A program made the position numbers and the translations under genes. This document shows, piece after piece, positions 36,913 to 47,700 of a stretch of 50,344 bases of DNA. The stretch is from Paramicrosporidium saccamoebae (Eukaryota; Rozellomycota). The stretch spans positions 2,155 through 52,498 of the forward strand of contig MTSL01000198.1 of NCBI GenBank assembly GCA_002794465.1, given 5' to 3'. Position 1 is the stretch's first letter; each line of letters opens with the position of its first letter. The notes under the pieces are model-generated. The model saw only the letters and a program-made list of their open reading frames with translations, made no database searches and was not told the origin of the DNA.

Positions 36913-37050
36913 TGGATATGCGTTCTCACTTTAGCCTGTTCCCGTTGCAGTGGGAACGGGGCCATTCAGGACGCATAGAACAATATCCCGTTGATTCGCT
37001 AACACTACGAACCAACATGAGTAGAGTTTGATAGTAACCTCGGGACAGAC
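36913..37050 (+). ncRNA. H/ACA box snoRNA, predicted LSU rRNA pseudouridine guide
   Basis: Classic hairpin-hinge-hairpin-tail layout. Hairpin 1: lower stem 36917-36923 with 36971-36977, upper stem 36935-36943 with 36952-36960 (nine pairs). H box AGAACA at 36977-36982. Hairpin 2: lower stem 36986-36990 with 37041-37045, upper stem 37001-37008 with 37021-37028 (one mismatch). ACA box 37045-37047, exactly three bases before the predicted 3' end. In each hairpin 16 bases separate the upper stem from the H or ACA box. Guide pocket 1 (36926-36932, 36963-36969) pairs 7+7 with conserved LSU rRNA CUGAAUG-UC-AAAGUGA; pocket 2 (36995-36999, 37030-37036) pairs 7+5 with UACUAUC-UA-GCGAA. These are yeast U2266 and U2351 by my recollection of the rRNA. 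A TATA box precedes it, so it is an independent gene. Confidence 0.85.
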
Positions 37051-37209
37051 AAGTAGTAAAATCATACATTCTATTGGTCACGAGACTGTCCTGTTATATA
37101 AATTTGGAAATGGCAATGAGGGGGCCTCGGAGTTGTTGGCAAAGTAGAGTTGTTGACAGGACGGGTGTAGTTTGCAATCACAATTTGCACTTGTAGTCTA
37201 GACTGAATC

Positions 37210-39680
37210 ATGCTCGTTATTCGCCGGATTAACCAGTGGACAGTTACCCGTTATCGCACTCTCCATTGTCGCGTTTCTCTCGGTAGCCCTTCTCCATGCC
37301 GCATTTCCCTCCTCCGGCGGCTGTCCACTTCGCTTCCACCACCACAGCAACGTCGTCGTCGAGAGGAGGTCAGCACCACACAGCCCAATCCGCTACATCG
37401 ACTGAGACTGCGGACGGTGCGGGCGACGGAGAATAAGGTTGACTTTGGGGATGTACGCAGTTTCCCGTACGGAATGGATGCGACAGTGTGGAGTGAATGG
37501 GTGGATGTGGCCCGCGGTACGATGACGCAGGATGGACGACCGTTCCGCTTATCAAAGGACCTGCGGGGTCGACCGCCAATTACGCCGGCACTACTACTGG
37601 CCTACACAGGAACACACGGGGAAGTGTTGCTAAAGACAGTGGCTATGGGTCTGGCCAAAGCTCTGGCAGCCGATTTCCTGGCCATCAATGCAGTAGAATT
37701 TGCGGCCATCATTGCCGCATTGAATACTGAAAGTCGGACGATGCGTGGAATGCCCCCCAAAACCGATTCGACAGACGAATCACTTGTAGAATTTGTTGGA
37801 AACGAAACACTGTTCAGCGGCAGTCCAATGCGGACAGCCTTTTTCAATCGTCCCACCTCTATGGCACTTCGCTATGCAGAACACTTTATGACGGGACTGG
37901 ACGGCGCCGCCTCCCGACGAGTGATTTACGTGCAAACTCCACTGGGACTCTTCCAACACGGACCGATATTGGCAGAGGTGGCTGAAATGCTGACCGCTCG
38001 ACGAAACAAAGAGACGGGAACGCTCTTTATCTTTTCAGAGGGCGACCAATACGATCCCGTCAGTCCCAAAGGACTCTTTGACCTTTCCATGACGATGGAC
38101 CCCAAAGCGCCGCTGGGCGAGCCGCTTAAGGCGTTGATCGATCCCTCCGCCATGGGCTCTACCGACATGACTGAGAGCGACGGTATCTTTTCGTGGATGA
38201 TTGACAGTCGTTTGCGGGCGCCGCGGATTGTTGTCTCGCCGCCAGAGGATGCACAGGCCTTAAGACAGCATCAGAGTCAAATCAACAAGGATCAGTCCCT
38301 CTCCATCTTTATTGATAATTATTCAGGCATCCTCTCCCGACTTCAGGAGCTTTCGGCAGTCGGAAATTTGTATGGCGAATTATTGTTGTCATTGCCGACG
38401 GCAAATCGGACAGAGGAAATCCGGTCCTTATTGCCATCGTTGAATCGACGAAGAATGTCAACCCAGGAAATGACGGCTTTCTGTTTGTCAGTGCCATTGC
38501 ACTCGTCGCAACTTCGAGATGATCCAGTGGGTCTGTTTGCCCAATCAGTGGACCGATTTATACGTCTGCGAGAGACTCAACAGCGCACAGTGTCCTTTCT
38601 AAAGACTAAAACGGATCCCAAGTTGGAGACGCTGACTAAGCATGAAAAACGTCTAGTTTCCTGCGTTGTCACGCCAGCCATGGTGGGCACTTCCTTTGCC
38701 GACATTGGCGCTTTGGACAGTGCCAAACGCACGCTGCATGAGCTAATCTCTCTCCGCATTCAACGTCCCGATTATTTCTCCAAGGGTATTTTGCGGGACT
38801 GCGTTTCTGGCATTCTGCTCTTTGGTCCACCTGGCACGGGAAAGACCATGTTGGCTCGAGCTGTGGCTGCTCAAAGCGGAGCCAGTTTTATTGCCGTCAA
38901 CAGCTCCTCCATATTTGACATGTACGTGGGGGAGGGTGAGAAGAATGTCAAGGTACCTGAGGGGGCATGATTAATGCATAGGCATTGTTCACATTGGCTC
39001 GCAGATTGGCGCCATGCATTATTTTTGTTGACGAGGTTGATGCGCTCTTAGACTCGCGCGCTAATTCAGTGGGACGGGCCAGTCGGGTGGAAATTATCAA
39101 CGAATTCATGGCCGAGTGGGACGGTCTGCTCTCTCAAAATCATGGCATCACTGTCATGGCCGCTACTAACCGTCCCTATGCCCTCGATGATGCTGTTCTC
39201 CGTCGTCTCCCCCGCCGTATCCTCATTGACCTTCCCGACGCTGCTGCCCGCATGCAAATCCTTGCCCTATTGCTCAAGGACGATTTCCTTGCCGCCTCCG
39301 TTTCCCTCATGGACATTGCTCTTCGTTGCGAAAACTATTCTGGGAGCGATTTAAAGAATATGTGCATGGCTGCCGCTATGCGATCTCTCCGACGTGTTCG
39401 CGCTGTAGACACTGTTGGCGTTTCCGTGGGAATCGCTGCTAACATGTCTGCGGGGCCCACTTCTGAAAGATCCATGAAATCTGCTGAGATGACCACAGGC
39501 TACCCCGCTGAAGTAGTCATGGAAATTACCAACGCCGACTTTGAAGGCGCCATGGCCGATGTGCCCGCCAGCATCTCTGACCGTATGGTCACTGTGCACG
39601 AGTTGCGGCATTGGGACACAATGTATGGTGAAGGACGTGTAAATAAGTCTACGGTTCAATTTGGTTTCTCTTGTCAATAG
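37210..39680 (+). CDS. Mitochondrial AAA+ ATPase (Msp1/ATAD1-spastin group)
   Basis: Two exons, 37210-38952 and 38982-39680, around a 29-base GT-AG intron; 813 residues. The N-terminus is Arg/Ser-rich without acids for about 50 residues, a good mitochondrial presequence. A long N-terminal region of unknown fold follows. The single AAA domain starts near 500 (FADIGALDSAKRTLHELISL), with Walker A FGPPGTGKT (about 538-546), the pore loop IFDMYVGEGEKN, Walker B IIFVDEVDAL, and ATNRPYALDDAVLRRLPRR. Fungal mitochondrial AAA proteins of this kind probably remodel or extract membrane proteins; the exact substrate is unknown. The intron interrupts the domain right after GEGEKNVK. The snoRNA lies 160 bases upstream on the same strand. 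Confidence 0.85.
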
Positions 39681-39728
39681 TACCGCAGCCGAGCTGTTTC
39701 GATCATAGGTCCATTTTCCCTTTGGCCT

Positions 39729-39830
39729 TTTGTAAATAAACCCACTCATTTCTCTCTGATTCTTCTGCAAACCCGCCCATTTCTCTCTGATTCTTGTAAA
39801 TAAACCCACTCATTTCTGATTCTTGTGAAT
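39729..39830 (+). repeat. Tandem repeats in the 3' region of the AAA gene
   Basis: Three uneven units of about 29-36 bases (TTGTAAATAAACCCACTCAT, then TTCTCTCTGATTC). Two carry AATAAA, so they may double as poly(A) signals. Confidence 0.8.
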
Positions 39831-39952
39831 AGGCCTATTATTAAACTCCTGACCTAACCTAGCCCACAAAAACTATCATGTAACTATAAAGTCTTTATTC
39901 GGATTCAGATTTAGTTTCAAAGGCGGATTCGCATTCATGGACCCAGCGCTGT

Positions 39953-40505
39953 TTAGGCAACAAGGGCCGAGGCAGAGGACGCCTCGCTACAAAAGTTAGT
40001 CATGTCCTTCGTCACTCCTTACTATTTCCAGACAGCGGGCAACATGCTAGTGCGCTTGTAGTAGCGCGCCAGACGGTGGATGCGCGATTCAATCAGAATC
40101 AGACGGTACTTACTGTCCTTGTCCTTGCGGTTGCGCTCCATGTGCTTGCGCACGGCCACAGCCTTCTTAATAAGACAATACAAGTCTTCGGGGATTTGGG
40201 GAGCCAATCCTAACGCATTAGGGACCCGAACCAACCCTACCATGAGCGCGCAGCAGACGCACAATCTTTCCTCCAGTCAAGCACTTAAGCTGACCGATTC
40301 CGTGCGAGTCACGCAGCACTGAACCAATCTGCGATGGGGTCAGACCCTTCTTCGCCAGCTTGCAGATGAGCTCGGTAGCCTCGTCCGTGCTAGTCTTGAG
40401 CCAGGTTGGCGCGCGACGCGAGTACGGGATCGAAGAACCCGAGATACCCTTACTACACCATTAGTCGGGATGGATGTCGTACCCAGAAGTGTGCATACGA
40501 CCCAT
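39953..40505 (-). CDS. RPS13: 40S ribosomal protein uS15 (S13), four exons
   Basis: Exons on the minus strand: 40505-40483, 40452-40241, 40209-40023 and 39986-39953; introns of 30, 31 and 36 bases, all GT-AG with CTAAT or CTAAC branch-like sites. The spliced protein has 151 residues, the usual length for eukaryotic uS15: [80 protein letters not shown] and [10 protein letters not shown]. It binds the central domain of 18S rRNA in the small subunit. Without the last intron the frame would end at WK, hiding the conserved C-terminal ten residues. The first exon codes only for MGRMHTSG, as is common for fungal ribosomal genes with 5' introns. Confidence 0.95.
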
Positions 40506-41119
40506 CTTGGATTAGCAAAAAATTAGAGGTCTTGACCAGGGTTGGACCTCAGGATAAAGAACAATAAAGAAATTAATTTAGTATTGTAATGTCGCGTAAT
40601 GGGAAAGATGCCATGGGCAAATTCACCGACACGTGGTGGGCGAACTCGCATTTAAGGGGTGGCAATATCTACTTGTAGCACGATCGGATAAAATAATTCG
40701 CTCTACTCACGACGTTCTACCCAACAAGAACAACTCTCGCTTAAAGTGCCACAATAGTGAGTCCCTGCATGTAGGCTACTGTATTGCCACATGGCAGTCA
40801 CTACCACATCACACACAGAACTTTTTGTTCATTGCTGATCCAACAGTACATTTCTAGTCTCGAAAAAACGTATGAATTCTAAAATAACATTGAAATCAAT
40901 CGTCCCATTTCTCGCCTCTGGCTCTTCTTTCCGTGTTTAGACAAATACCCAGCTAAACATCCCACTAATTTACACAATAGCCGGCCATCCTGCTTAGAGC
41001 AAATCCTACTTGGACCCTTACTTTACTGCAAGGCGAATACTCCAGCCCATACGGTCTTCGGTAAATTAAAGCCGTGGATGTAGAGACCAGTGCCAGGGAT
41101 CAGTAGCGCTAAATTAAAC
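40506..41119. other. Intergenic region between uS15 and family C
   Basis: Divergent promoter region of uS15 (minus) and family C copy 1 (plus). It contains the dispersed motif on the minus strand (40591-40613). No gene, tRNA or stable RNA structure is seen. Confidence 0.6.
40591..40613 (-). repeat. Dispersed intergenic motif, copy g
   Basis: Reads GTCGCGTAATGGGAAAGATG on the plus strand, one base off the core of the others (CATTACGCGAC on minus), with the ATCTTTCCC flank of the copy at 36774. Confidence 0.68.
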
Positions 41120-44100
41120 ATGCTGCCATCGTGCCTTCTCCTGCAGATACTCAAGTACTGCACGGCACATGGTACGAGCTGCAAGGATTCGGTTGAGAGG
41201 CTTAATGGAGGCACCTATAGCGCAGCGATAGAAGTTGGTGAAGACTGGGACCGTTGTCGTTCTGTATTCTTTGAGAATGCATCAAGTAGCGGAGCTTCAT
41301 TGTTCCTCACGGCCTTGGACGAAGGCTCCTGGGCAGCTACAGGACAAATCGCCCAAGATGTGGCCAACACGGAAGAATTTGCCGGTAAGGTCAATATCGA
41401 GCAGCTCAAGATCTTGACTACTCACGGTGCCACCATATCTTCACAGTTCTTTGCAAAAGTGTCGGATATCGAGGATTTCGGTGGGCCGTCAATCAATAAT
41501 GCAGATTTTCCGAAGAATATATTGGAATATTACAATGGTCCTATGCGTGATACCTCCTGGATGACTGCAGAACAGTTCAAATTGTTTGGAAGCAAGCTTG
41601 GCAAGACGATTCTATGCACGAAACTGGTGGGCTCTTCGATCAGCGCTGGCCTCCTTGCTTCTATCAGTCTGGAATGCTTTCGTGGCCTTATTCAATCAAA
41701 GTCATCATTCGGCACCTGGTCCAGTTTCTGTCCAGGAATGATTGCAGATTGGCTTAATCACATCGAAGAAGATTTCCAGCATGTCAACCCCGATAACTAT
41801 CAGTGTTTGCCGACGAGTGTGTGGCAGGAAGTACTAGGATCGCCTACACTTTTGGAATTTGTGCCGGACAATCAGTACAACCTGGAAAGCCCCAATCTGT
41901 TCAAGGTCTCATTGTCGAAAATTGGACACGTCCGATTTGCAGAAATCGTGAGACAACGTCCCAATGTGGCACTGAGTGTTATACGTATGCCTATACCCGA
42001 GTTGCCAGTCGACATCTTTGCCAGCTGTGGGAAAGAGGAAATGAAGTCTTTAACACGTCGATTTCTGACTCCACATCTCTGGAAAAACCCAGAGATTATT
42101 GGGAACATTAGCAGTGCTGTAGATGATGACAAACACTTTTGCAACGGCATGGACGCCGAGACATACCACGACCTAATTTGGTTGCGTGCAAACTGCAGTG
42201 CCAAGTGTCGTTCGTTTATATCGGTCCCAGACGGCTATGACAAAGAGAAGCTTCCAGAACTAGTCGACGGTGGGTCAATCTGGGACTCGCATGTGGCACA
42301 GATCAAGGCTAACCATTTACCTGATATACGCACTACCGGCCTGTTAATAGCCTCACGGAGTGAATTCTGTGAGCTGATGGCGGAAAAGGTGAGCAGCGAT
42401 GAATTAGAGAATTTAGATAGTATCGCCCTTGGAATGATTGGTGCCAAGTGTGCCTTGGCACTAAAGTCACTCATTACAAGGGAGGTTGCCCAGAAACTTA
42501 GATCACTTACTTTCCGACTGTTCACGGCTGATGACTTTAAGCTCAAAATGGCTGATATTACTCTCGATCAAATAGAGCACTTGTCTAAAAGCGTTCCGAA
42601 GGAGTCTAGTGTATTCACTAAAATCGAGACAGCTGAACTTTTGGAATATAGCAACAATATTCTCAGTGTCCTTACGGATTCACAAATTGGTGCAATACAG
42701 GTGAAACCGGAGTATCTCAATTGGATTTCATTCCGAAGACAAGCTGCTCGACTGCTAAAAGAGATGCAGCAAGACGATTTGAAAAAATTATTCGAATCGT
42801 GTCTCGCCTTTAAAGGTAAAGAAACTCTCGGCTTTGAGCACAAGGAATGTGCAAATGTGCTCTCAGGGATTATTCTTAATCTCTCAGGCCCCAACTGGGA
42901 ATCTTCTGTGGGTTTTCTGTTCAACGACACTAATCTTCACTCGCTGCTGTACGAGTTGCTCAGTAAAGAAACCTTGCTTAAACTAATCCAAAAATCCACA
43001 TTCAACTCAGCCGAGGATTTCAAACTAAAGCATGATGGACGGAAATACAATTTGGCACACTCCCTTCAAACGATAAGAGAATCACATCAATCATTGTCCA
43101 ATCCACAGTCGACAATTTGTCATTCTGGTGTTACTGGGGTGGGTCCCCTTCGTGGCTGGCTTGGGGATTTGCTGGATACAATGAAGACTAATATGGTTTC
43201 TAATACTGATGACATATATGCGTCCATTCAGAAATTCAAATTTCCCATTAAGGGAGTCGATGGCCCGCCGGCGGGGTTCCTGGCTGGAAAGGCGATGCAG
43301 AAAAAATTGAAACTCCCGTTTGCTCTAGATCCCAAGTTCTATGAACTCATTCTCAATGAGAATGACGATGAAACTGAGACATACTTCAAAACGACCTACG
43401 CGGAAGAATTGAGGGTGTTTAGGGACAATAATCTCTATCAACGTGTGACAAGCAATAGCTTCAAACTCACACACGAACAAAAGGACCAAGTGGAGCAGAT
43501 TAAGCGGGAAGCATCTATGACTCCCTGTGAAAAAACAAAGGCTATAGAGAGAGTAAGGAACAAAGCATGGTTTGAAAGTAACAGGAATGATTTCGGTTGG
43601 GCGCCATTAAGCGAACTAACATTTAATGGATTCGAGAACACTAGCAACTACAACGACTACAGAATCCCACGTGGTGAACTCAGCTATGATGAATGGGAGG
43701 CAAAATGTGGTGCGGTATACTCGGTGTTTGAATATGAACATATGGAAGAATTCTTTGAAAAATTTAGTGCCAATTGTTTACAGGAATTCAAAACTTTTGT
43801 CAAGGGCTTCCGATCTGGGCTAGAGCTCTTTCTCAGGATGCCAAAAGCATATGTGGAAAATAAGCAGCCTTTTACTGAAATACTTGTATCCAAAATTAAC
43901 GGCGTTCCAATGACTGCAGACAAATTGTTTTCCAAAATTACAGTAAAAGCTGATGCTGACATTGCCTCTTGGTATGGTGATGTAAAGTCTGAAGTCTTCT
44001 TCAAGGTGTTTTTGGACTGTCTGACACCGGAACAGCTGTCCAAACTTGTGGCTGTCTGGACGGGAGCTGCCTCGACGGATTTGGATCGCATAAAACCAAA

Positions 44101-44440
44101 AATACTCTTCTACGTCCCAACGGATGGAAGTAACAAGTACAACAGTCGTGAAGCCATCGAAAATCTAGCCGCAAGCTCTGGCTCCATTGTCATTCATGGT
44201 GGCAACGAACACGAAGCCTTCCTGAGACAATTCTCGGCAAAGCTGCGGGAGGCAATGGGCTCTGACAAAGATGTAGTGGACCCGCTCAGTGACGGCAACG
44301 AGCATGTCGAGTTCTATCCGAGTGTGAACAGTGCTACTTGCTTTTCAGAACTGAAATTTCCACTACAACATTCTCGAATGCTGCTTGAAGCGCTCATTTG
44401 GCTTTTAAACGACGACCCAAGCAGTCTTTCTGACCGTTAA
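41120..44440 (+). CDS. Large secreted protein, family C, copy 1
   Basis: 1,106 residues from the ATG at 41120, single exon, unrecognised. N-terminal signal MLPSCLLLQILKYCTA. The rest is mainly helical and without membrane segments. Recurrent local patterns include ISLECFRGLI, WLNHIEEDFQHVNPDNY, IGHVRFAEIVRQRPNVA, HFCNGMD, CRSFISVPDGYDKEKLPEL, LTDSQIGAIQVKPEYLNWIS with FRRQAARLL, and a C-terminal half around FYELILNENDDETETYFKTT and LVAVWTGAASTDL. Scattered conserved cysteines suggest disulfides. The repeated pattern of a helix plus V/LxPxxFxxL-like turns could be a solenoid. It lacks a stretch of about 40 residues near position 70 that copy 2 has. Function unknown; probably exported. Confidence 0.75.
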   Translation: MLPSCLLLQILKYCTAHGTSCKDSVERLNGGTYSAAIEVGEDWDRCRSVFFENASSSGASLFLTALDEGSWAATGQIAQDVANTEEFAGKVNIEQLKILTTHGATISSQFFAKVSDIEDFGGPSINNADFPKNILEYYNGPMRDTSWMTAEQFKLFGSKLGKTILCTKLVGSSISAGLLASISLECFRGLIQSKSSFGTWSSFCPGMIADWLNHIEEDFQHVNPDNYQCLPTSVWQEVLGSPTLLEFVPDNQYNLESPNLFKVSLSKIGHVRFAEIVRQRPNVALSVIRMPIPELPVDIFASCGKEEMKSLTRRFLTPHLWKNPEIIGNISSAVDDDKHFCNGMDAETYHDLIWLRANCSAKCRSFISVPDGYDKEKLPELVDGGSIWDSHVAQIKANHLPDIRTTGLLIASRSEFCELMAEKVSSDELENLDSIALGMIGAKCALALKSLITREVAQKLRSLTFRLFTADDFKLKMADITLDQIEHLSKSVPKESSVFTKIETAELLEYSNNILSVLTDSQIGAIQVKPEYLNWISFRRQAARLLKEMQQDDLKKLFESCLAFKGKETLGFEHKECANVLSGIILNLSGPNWESSVGFLFNDTNLHSLLYELLSKETLLKLIQKSTFNSAEDFKLKHDGRKYNLAHSLQTIRESHQSLSNPQSTICHSGVTGVGPLRGWLGDLLDTMKTNMVSNTDDIYASIQKFKFPIKGVDGPPAGFLAGKAMQKKLKLPFALDPKFYELILNENDDETETYFKTTYAEELRVFRDNNLYQRVTSNSFKLTHEQKDQVEQIKREASMTPCEKTKAIERVRNKAWFESNRNDFGWAPLSELTFNGFENTSNYNDYRIPRGELSYDEWEAKCGAVYSVFEYEHMEEFFEKFSANCLQEFKTFVKGFRSGLELFLRMPKAYVENKQPFTEILVSKINGVPMTADKLFSKITVKADADIASWYGDVKSEVFFKVFLDCLTPEQLSKLVAVWTGAASTDLDRIKPKILFYVPTDGSNKYNSREAIENLAASSGSIVIHGGNEHEAFLRQFSAKLREAMGSDKDVVDPLSDGNEHVEFYPSVNSATCFSELKFPLQHSRMLLEALIWLLNDDPSSLSDR

Positions 44441-44558
44441 CTCTCTGTGGACCCCGAATGTGATAGAGTGGCAAAGAATTAAAGAAAAGTGGCCAGTCAT
44501 AACAAGAATAAATGGTCTTAATAAACGGCCATGTCAAACAGGGCTATTGATTTGTAGT

Positions 44559-44603
44559 TGGCGGGAGGATGTAGTCGAGCGCGGGGAAACTAATGTCCCG
44601 CCA
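44559..44603. repeat. 8-bp inverted repeat upstream of family C copy 2
   Basis: TGGCGGGA (44559-44566) and TCCCGCCA (44596-44603) are perfect inverted repeats separated by 29 bases. It could be a regulatory hairpin or a protein site; nothing else supports an RNA gene. Confidence 0.5.
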
Positions 44604-44728
44604 TCCAAGTTGGAGTATACTAAGTAAAATCTGTTTAGATCCTTGCTTTATGACTCACAGGCTCGTAATATTTATGTCTTCAGCCAATCAAAGTCATTGT
44701 TGTAGTTACCAGTACCGGGGTTAACAAC

Positions 44729-47700
44729 ATGTTATCCATGCTGCCACTATACCTTCTCCTGCAGATACTTCAGTACTGCACGGCCAGCAGCGTTGACTGC
44801 AAAGCATTAATTGAAGGGCTTGATAGGAATGAACACGAAGCACCAAAGGACATTATCGAGAACTGGGATCATTGCAGTTCTACATTTCTAGGGAGTACGA
44901 CAGAGCAAGGTGTTTCAGCGTTCTTAAATTTCATGATGTCACAACTAAAGGAGATTATGATTGATAGTTACAAAGGTGTGACCAGCACGGAAATGGGTAA
45001 CAGGTCGGAAGAAGAGATAAAATCGGCGTTATTCCGAGACTGGAAGTCACGCTTTAATGTATCTATAGAAGGGATTACTCAAGATATGGCCAACACGGAA
45101 GACTTCGCCAGTAAACTTGAAGTTGAATATTTCGAAATGCTGTTGGATTTGGGGTTCACCCCATCTTCCAGAAGCTTTGCACAAGTGAAGCGTATTCGTG
45201 AGTTTCAGCCCCCACCAGGTAAGGGCTCAGGCTTGCCAGAGAATATCTTGGAATATTGTGATGGCCTGATGCGCACAGACTGGGTGGCCCCGGAACAGTT
45301 CAAATTACTCGGTAGCAAGCTTGAAAAAGATTTGCTATGCACGGATGTGGAAGGTTACGGGATCGACGTCAGCCTTCTTGCTGTCATTAGCTTAAAGTGC
45401 TTTCGTGGCCTCATAAGATCGAGTGTCTCATTCCCAGCCCCCCATAAATGGTCTGTCATCTGCCCAGAAACGATTAACGAATGGATTAGCTATCTCGAGG
45501 AAGATTTTCAACATGTCAAGCCTGAAAACTATCCGTCCTTGCCGATCAGTGTGTGGCAAAACGTATTAAAGTCGTCTGCACTTTTGGATCTCGCAATGAA
45601 GAATGATCCTGACCTTGACGTGAGACTATCCAATATTATCAATGTCCCATTGTCCGAAATCGGACATGTCCGATTCGCAGAGATTGCAAGACAACACCCC
45701 AATGTGGCTAGAGGGCTTTTTATCACATTTTCATCCAATTTTCCTGCTGATATTCTTGCCAGTTGTGGAAAAGAAGAAGTTAAGGCTTTGGAATTGAAGC
45801 TTAGAGTTATAGAGTTATCAAAAAAGCCAGAGGTTATTGAGAACATGGGTACTGCTGTGGATGATGACCGACACTTTTGCAAAGGCATGGACATTGGTAC
45901 GTACGCCACAAAAACGTGGCTGCGCATGCACGGCAGCGACAGGTGTCGTTCGCTCATATCGGTCCCAGATGGCTATGACAAAAAGGACCTTCCAGAACTA
46001 GCGAACGAAGGGCCAATTTGGGAATCGCAGCTATCACAGATCAGAAATAACCTCATCCCGAAAACTGCCACAATCATTCCACTGATAACATCACGAAAGG
46101 AATTTTGTGAGCTGATGGCAGAGAGAATCGACAACAATGAGCTGGAGAACTTTGACGACTACGTACTTCGGGCTATTAATAACAAGTGTGCCCTGGCGCT
46201 AAAGTCACATATCACAAGGAGTGTAGCTAAGATGCTTGGTGACTTTGCTTTCCGATTGTTCACGGCTGATGATTTCCAACTCAAATTGGCCGATATTTCC
46301 AGCAAGCAAGCGAGTCATCTATCTGAAGGTGTTTCGAACGAGCTCAGTGCGTTCGCCAAGATTGATGTGCTTGATCTTTTGAACTGCAGTGATGATACCT
46401 TTTACACTCTTACGGATTCCCAGATAGATATAATTCAAAAGGCACCAGAATATACTGATTGGATTGCATTCCGAAGACAGGCTGCCCAATTGCTGCGGGA
46501 CCCGCACCTACAGCCAGGCGGTTTGAATACTGCTTTTGATACGTGTCACGGCTTTAAAAGCAATGAGACTCTCGGCTTTGAGTACAAAGAATGCTTTGAT
46601 GTGCTCGCTAGGATTATTCCTAGACTGGAAGACGACTACCGTGCCAAGGAGATGAACAATCTGTTAAATAACGCCAGTCTTCAATCGTTGTGGGATGAGC
46701 CTCTTGGTAAGAAGGCTCTATTTAAAGTAATGATGAGGACCTCATTTCCCTGGAACCAGGAGTTTGTTTTGCCACATGATGGAAAGAGATATGATATGGC
46801 CAAATCTCTTAAAGCTATAAGAAAATCATCCAAGACGTTGGCCAACCCACATTCAAAAGTGCGCCATCGTGATACTGTCGGAGAGGGTCCCCTCCGTGCC
46901 TGGCTTGGAGAGCTGCTGGGCACAATGAAGGATAACATGATTGCTAATCTTAGCGACGTGGATGGATCGATTCAGAAGTTCAAATTCCCCATCCGGGGAG
47001 ACGATGGACCGACTGCTGGGTTCCTGACTGGAAAGGCGATGCAACAGGGATTGAGACTCCCTTTTGCTCTGGATCCCAAGTTTTATGAACTCATTTTCAA
47101 TGAAAAGGAGGACGAGATTGAGACATATTTTAAAACGACCTACGCGGATGAATTGAGTGTGTTTAGGGATCAAAATCTCTATCAGCGTGTGATGGGCGAT
47201 AGCTTTGAGCTCACGCCTGAGGAAGTAGAACAGATTGGACAAGCCCAACTCAAGACTCCCGAGGCGATGGAGGAGGCACGTAATAAGGCGTGGTTCAATC
47301 GTAACAAAGAGGATGCTTGTTGGGCTCCATTGGACAAACTGACATTCAATGGATTTGAGAGCCAAACCAATTACAATCTCTACGAAATTCCACGAGAAGG
47401 ACTCGGCCTTGAGGAGTGGTTCACAAAATGTGAAGCAGTCTACTCGGGATTTGAGTATGAAACCATGAAAGACTTCTTTGAAGAGTTTAGTGCCAAGTGT
47501 TTACAGGAATTCAAGACCTTTGTCAAAGGTTTCCGATCCGGGCTGGAAACTTTCCTCATTAAGGAAATACCACTATTGGAGAACAAGCAAATTGTCCCAG
47601 ACTTGCTTGTATCTGTGATCAACGGCTTCCCGATGACAGCGGAGCTCTTGCTTTCCAAGATTAGAATGGGGGCTGGTGCGGACATTGATTCATGGTATGG

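Noticed and set aside
40524-40552. Hairpin AGGTC...GACCT upstream of uS15
   Set aside because: Only five pairs with a long loop; not above chance.
40633-40857. 74-codon open frame
   Set aside because: No ATG-based good start, no family signal and no homolog seen; it looks like chance in an intergenic region.
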